Below, one piece after another: positions 59,790 to 64,000 of a stretch of 64,000 nucleotides of DNA. The stretch comes from Panax quinquefolius (Eukaryota > Streptophyta > Magnoliopsida > Apiales > Araliaceae). Every line of letters begins with the position of its first letter. Position 1 is the stretch's first letter. The notes under the pieces were generated by a model. It did no database searches and had not been told where the DNA came from. It saw only the letters and a program-made list of their open reading frames with translations. The position numbers and the translations under genes are program-made. Location of the stretch: positions 138,770,568 through 138,834,567 of the forward strand of contig CM035167.1 of assembly GCA_020205615.1 (NCBI GenBank). Direction: 5' to 3'.

Positions 59790-60182
59790 CTTTGGAAGGG
59801 TGTTTTGTCACTATCATACAAGATGTCTAATGACATACAAACTCGTGTTATCATAAGACATGGTTGTGCTTCATCCACTTCTTCGAGTATATTTACAAGC
59901 ACTACCTATATAATCTTGGTGTTTGTTTGGAGTATAATACCCAATTTAGAGACAAGTGGAAATAATGATATGTCAAGAGAAGACTCACCATTGGGAAGAA
60001 TATGATAGTAATCTTCTCGTTTTTTTTTTTGGGGTCTATTGGATCAACCAAGGATAATTTGTGTGGCCATATGATATCTACCATAACCTAAAAGCATGGC
60101 CTCCCATGTATACGAAGGTTTCTTGAGCACTTCCCAAAGATTCTAATTTCTAAAAGCAGCTTTTTGACTATACCTTTATGTA
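59790..60182 (+). pseudogene. LTR-embedded reading frame, frameshifted copy
   Basis: The N-terminal part (TQLWKGVLSLSYKMSND) is open from about 59775. The C-terminal part (FLEHFPKIL, FDYTFM-type end) is in other frames because of small indels, including a run of ten T near 60021-60030. Same family as 12323-12673. Confidence 0.45.
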
Positions 60183-60362
60183 AGGTGTCATTGTGACGTG
60201 CTTCACAATTGGTATATATTTTTATCCAAACTCACAAAGATATGTGTTGTTGTATTTTGCACGACAATTGTTGTAATAAAGTTGTAGTTGTTTTTCCACT
60301 ACTATGTATTTGGCGACTCAGAATGGGTTGGATGGAATGGACCTATTTTGGGGGTCGTTACA

Positions 60363-61017
60363 TTTGGTATCGAGCTATAAGAAAGAGCCCCGAGCCTCTC
60401 ATTTGGTGACTTTGTTGATGGGGGATGCAAAGCCGGACTCTCCGTAGGGGATGCTTGCCGATTCATGGTGGCAAACCGATAGGTATCAATGTGAGTCTTG
60501 ACACAAGTTGGTGTCCAGAGTTACATTTGGTATCGTGAGCTATAAGTAAAGAGCCCCGAGCCTCTTTGGTGACTTCTGTTGATGGGGATGCACCAAAGCC
60601 GGACTCTCTCTGTAGGGGACGCTTCATGGCAAACCGATAGGTATCAATGTGAGGTGTTGACCACAAGTTGGTGTCCAGAGTTACATTTGGTATCGAGCTT
60701 AGGGATATGATCTCCGGCGTAGATCGGGATTAGAACTAGGAGGGAGAGATGAGTAAATCTTCTTCGCTAGTGTGTCCTACCTAAGCTTATTTGTTGGTCG
60801 GTCATAATATTGGGATATTATGTGATATGTTAATTTGTTAAATTAACCCTTGTTTTGAAGTCGTATTCTAGAATGATATCCTCAAATATGAGGAGATGAA
60901 AGCAATGGAGAAATCGTGATGATGAGGGAGATAGAATCAAATGAAAACAAGGTATTCTCAACTCTTTGAAATATCAGTACGTGAAATTTGAGAACGAAAT
61001 TTCATAAGGAGGGAGAT
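60363..61017 (+). other. Internal region with three primer-binding-site copies
   Basis: TGGTATCGAGC at 60365, two bases after the LTR, is a tRNA-Met-type PBS. It recurs, with its preceding GAGTTACATT, at 60528 (TGGTATCGTGAGC) and 60689 (TGGTATCGAGC), giving two tandem copies of a 161-163-bp unit plus a third PBS. Then come a leader segment shared with 28739-28923, a degraded polyprotein end (RYSQLFE near 60950-60975), and the PPT AAGGAGGGAGAT. No gag start is left. Confidence 0.8.
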
Positions 61018-64000
61018 TGTAAGACCCGAATTTTATGAAATAAAAGTATTCAATTTTTTTTTAATTACTATTCATGAGTTACTATTCACGAGTTTACTAT
61101 TCACGAAGTTACTATTCATTGAGTTACTATTCACGAAGTTAAGTTATTATTCATGAGTTACTATTCACGAAGTTACTATTCACGAGTACTATTCATGAAG
61201 CATGATAATTTTTTTTTTAAGAAGAAGGCATTACTCAATAATACGGTTAAAGAATTACTGCTCAATATTTTATTTTATCGATTCAATAATTGCTACGTTG
61301 ATATTTTATATTATTGTTGTTTCAATAATTGTCACAAAGACAAGATTTTCCATTATCTGAGCAATAATTCATATTATCCTAATAATATTATTGGATAACA
61401 TTATTGGCAATGCCTAGAAAGTTCTGTCTAAGGAGAGGTTTGGTCACCTAATCATGCCAGCAAGAAGGAGAAATTCTTATCGAAAGCCCTCTTTCCACAG
61501 AAACCTCGGTCAATAATATTGTGATTATGTAATATTATTTGTGAATAATTAATTATTGATTTTTATGATGAGAAAATATCTATTTTATATGGACATAGAT
61601 GGAGAAAATTTTTAATGTGACAATTGTTGAAAATTAAAATTTTATCTTTTCTCGATAAAATAATTCATTTAAATATATTATTATATTTTAATAATATAAT
61701 AATGGTGATATTTTTACAACGAATGTGGGATATATGAGTATATGAGGAGGAAGAGTATTTTTGTTGCAATAAATGTTTAAAACATGTTAAACATGTCGGT
61801 GGACCCCATTTATCGATCGAAATTTGATTATATCGTAAAATCGCCCGCTTGTGGATTTGGTCAATTTCTATTTGGAATTTGGAAAAACTTTCTTCCGTAA
61901 AGTTGTAGAGAATTGAATTTCCTATAAAAACATGCGAGATTTGAATTTTTCCGACAAAAAGGCTATTTATTATGAATTATTGAAGTTTGGATTAATTAAT
62001 TATTATTTTTTGGAGTTTTAAATTAATTAATTATGAAAAACGTTTTTTGTAAGTTTTGTAAGGTGAGATACTTGTGTTGCTGAAGTTTGAAAAAAAAAAG
62101 TGGGCGTAGGAATTCAAATTTATTATATTAATAATTTATTAAATTTTCGCTTTGGTGTTCTAAGTATTTTCCTATAAATAGGTGCTTAGGTTAGAATTGA
62201 AAATCACACAAGAAATTGAAGTTTTTTCTCTCTATATTATCGAGTGTATTCTTGTGAGTATTTTGAGTATACTTTGAGTATTGCTATACTATTGCAAGTT
62301 CGTTTCAAATGTTATTCCAAATGTAATCTTGCTTCTTTTGAGGTAAGTGGATAGTAAAAAGGATTTTAAGGGTTATTATGTTTTTAGTTTCGAAATTTTT
62401 CTGAACCTTCAAAATTCTGGAAAAATTTGAAATGATATTTTGATGAGTTTTATAGAGTGTGTCCAAAATGGCGATTTTTGGATGTATAGATTAGAGTTAT
62501 GGATTTTATGAGAAAAGACTATTTTAAAAGTAACTATTTATAACTCCTTGTGATTAACTCCAAAATTGATGAAATTTTTATTGGGAGTACATCTATATAA
62601 TATCAGTATACCGTGTAAATTTCAGAATATTTGGACAAAAGTACAATTTATGATAAATGTTTAAATATTCGGTGGTGGTTTTGGCCATGTGAAAAATAGT
62701 AAATGAATTTTAAAAATTCGAGAAAATATATATTCAATATGGGACTATATTCTTCTAAATCCCAGAAAATAAATATTTTTGGAACTGATTTGGTATTTTT
62801 CATGAAAATGTTCTAGTTATGAGTAAATGAATTAAATATGTTATGTGAAGTAAGAAAATTGGAAAATATGATTTATTGGCTTGAGAATCATATATGAGGT
62901 ATATGCAGATTTTTATGAGGGTTTTGGTTAATGATGATGAAATCTTATGAGTTTGACATTTTTAGATGATTAAATGCATTAATTATTAAAGTGTAAATAA
63001 TTGGATTAAATTATTTATAAGTTTAAGAAATGATTAAAATATTATTATAATATTAATAATATTAGATTATGAGATTTCTAAGTGATTTATAACATTTGGA
63101 TTAATGTGTTATAAATATGGATATGAATTTTATTATGAAACTTTATCTTTTTCGTGTCGAGGTTACTTTACGACGATACGATTTACTATGTACGAACACG
63201 GGTACTATTCATGACAAATTGGTTTCTTCTTTCGACTAAATTATCGTTGATTTATGAATCTTACTCTTGAAATTAAAACCATGTTTTGATTATATTATTT
63301 TTATATAACATTCTTATAACCCTAATGATGATATTTTTCTTCGACTTGAGTGTAAAGATGGGTAGATTATTGGTATGATCGTGACTATAGGTTCTCTTTC
63401 GCCGAAGAGTGCAAAAGTTGAATTGTTGACCGGTATGATCATGACCATTGAATTTACAATTGAATATTTTTAGCTTAAGTGCAAAGGTGAATCGATCAAC
63501 ATGATTATAATTATTGTTATATAACTTCGAAATGATTATGTATTTCTTTGATATATGAATATCTTTGGCTCGTAGTGCAAAGATGACTTGTTGATGAATA
63601 TCTTAAATCAGAGTGCAAAGATGAATTATTGATGAATATCTTTTGCTCAGAATGCAAAGATGAATTGTTGTTGAATATCTTTGCTTTGTAGTGCAAAGAT
63701 GAATTATTGATGAATATCTTTGGCTCGAATGCAAAGATGACTTATTGATGAATATCTTTAGCTTTTGTAGTGTAAAGATGAACTATTGATGAATATCTTT
63801 GGCCGTGGTGCAAAGATGAATTTATTAGTATGATTATGAACATGAATCGTGATTTGGTATAACCATGATCTTTGATGTTTCGTAAAGACAAGTGATGAAA
63901 ATTATCTTTGTCTTGGATGAGGAAAGGAATTTAGAACTACAATTACGATTATGAAGTTATACACGTGATTGTGGATGTGAAATTGTTGATTGATGTTACA
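61018..64000 (+). repeat. 3' LTR of the non-autonomous element (runs off the window)
   Basis: Starts TGTAAGACCCG at 61018. TATA box at 62173-62180. The TTACTATTCACGAG block at 61065-61200 has more copies (about nine) than the 5' LTR. By comparison with the 5' LTR, about 0.9 kb is missing beyond the window edge. Confidence 0.88.
63561..63817 (+). repeat. Seven tandem hairpin modules, 3' LTR
   Basis: Counterpart of 58997-59265. The module at 63753-63778 pairs ATCTTTA with TAAAGAT, while most pair ATCTTTG with CAAAGAT. Confidence 0.78.

Larger units (their letters stand above)
56500..60362 (+). repeat. 5' LTR of the non-autonomous element (subtype C)
   Basis: TGTAAGACCCCG at 56500 to GGGGGTCGTTACA at 60362, 3863 bp. 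TATA box at 57612-57620. Unlike subtype A, a TTACTATTCATGAG block (56550-56625) lies right at the LTR start, where about 400 bp of U3 is missing. Downstream are a TAAGTGATAGTAAGGG leader, hairpin modules and the LTR-embedded reading frame. Confidence 0.88.
56500..64000 (+). mobile_element. Non-autonomous gypsy element with long LTRs and 655-bp interior
   Basis: 5' LTR 56500-60362, then PBS and leader, a remnant of the polyprotein end, PPT, and a 3' LTR starting at 61018 and running out of the window. There is no gag or pol between them, so it must rely on an autonomous relative. The leader is homologous to that of the gag-bearing element at 28739-28923, and the tail to the polyprotein end at 1-63; it thus looks like an internal deletion derivative. 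The two LTRs are very similar (about three substitutions in 210 bp of 58381-58590 against 62941-63150), which suggests a recent insertion. The right end, TSD and full 3' LTR are not visible. Confidence 0.85.

Overview
The window looks like a gene-poor, AT-rich stretch of a plant nuclear genome, most likely a eudicot. The grounds are long LTR retrotransposons of the Ty3/gypsy and Ty1/copia types, a CACTA (En/Spm) transposase remnant, small MITEs with clean target-site duplications (TSDs), many (AT)n, (GAA)n and (AAT)n microsatellites, and one intact plant-specific SAUR gene. Nothing in it looks bacterial or organellar.

Layout. 1-63 is the last 20 codons of a gypsy polyprotein, followed by its polypurine tract. 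From 75 to 12890 lies its 3' LTR, grown to about 12.8 kb because a 1.68-kb promoter-bearing segment is repeated head-to-tail (five full units and a longer sixth). This LTR interrupts a CACTA transposase (12891-13470), whose decayed 3' part and terminal repeat run to 15769. 15770-23335 is intergenic: minisatellites, one 9-bp-TSD MITE (22641-22788), a duplicated 197-bp repeat (from 21221), and the only convincing host gene, a minus-strand SAUR (20505-20996). 23336-32463 is a composite minus-strand gypsy insertion with 5-bp TSDs and broken gag, protease and RT. 32495-35069 is a plus-strand solo LTR. Both were inserted in the same G-rich simple repeat. 35423-36905 is a long-inverted-repeat, Mutator-like or foldback element, followed by a second MITE of the 9-bp-TSD family (37891-38041) and a Stowaway-like MITE (38650-38937). 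39683-54212 is a nest: a small inverted-repeat element split by a full-length but dead copia element (39770-54114), which is split by two minus-strand gypsy solo LTRs (43942-46529 and 47731-53135). The second of these is split again by a plus-strand solo LTR (49861-52719). Each LTR insertion in the nest has a perfect 5-bp TSD. 54213-56499 is intergenic and ends in a promoter-like stretch. 56500 to the window end is a non-autonomous gypsy derivative: 3.86-kb LTRs flank only 655 bp of internal sequence.

The gypsy LTRs are one superfamily (start TGTAAGACCCC or TGTGARACCCC, end near GGGGGCGTCACA, TATA box CTATAAATAG) in several subtypes. They differ in U3 repeats, in the position of a 12-13-bp TTACTATTCACGA-type repeat, and in whether a conserved reading frame of unknown origin sits near the 3' end. 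Most carry a tandem array of short inverted repeats (ATCTTTG...CAAAGAT) downstream of the TATA box, which would be transcribed as a row of hairpins. The hairpins show at least two compensatory changes.

Most interesting: the promoter-multiplying LTR array, the covarying hairpin array, the LTR-embedded reading frame, and the short non-autonomous element with three primer-binding-site copies. All coordinates and similarities are by eye; no search or alignment was run.
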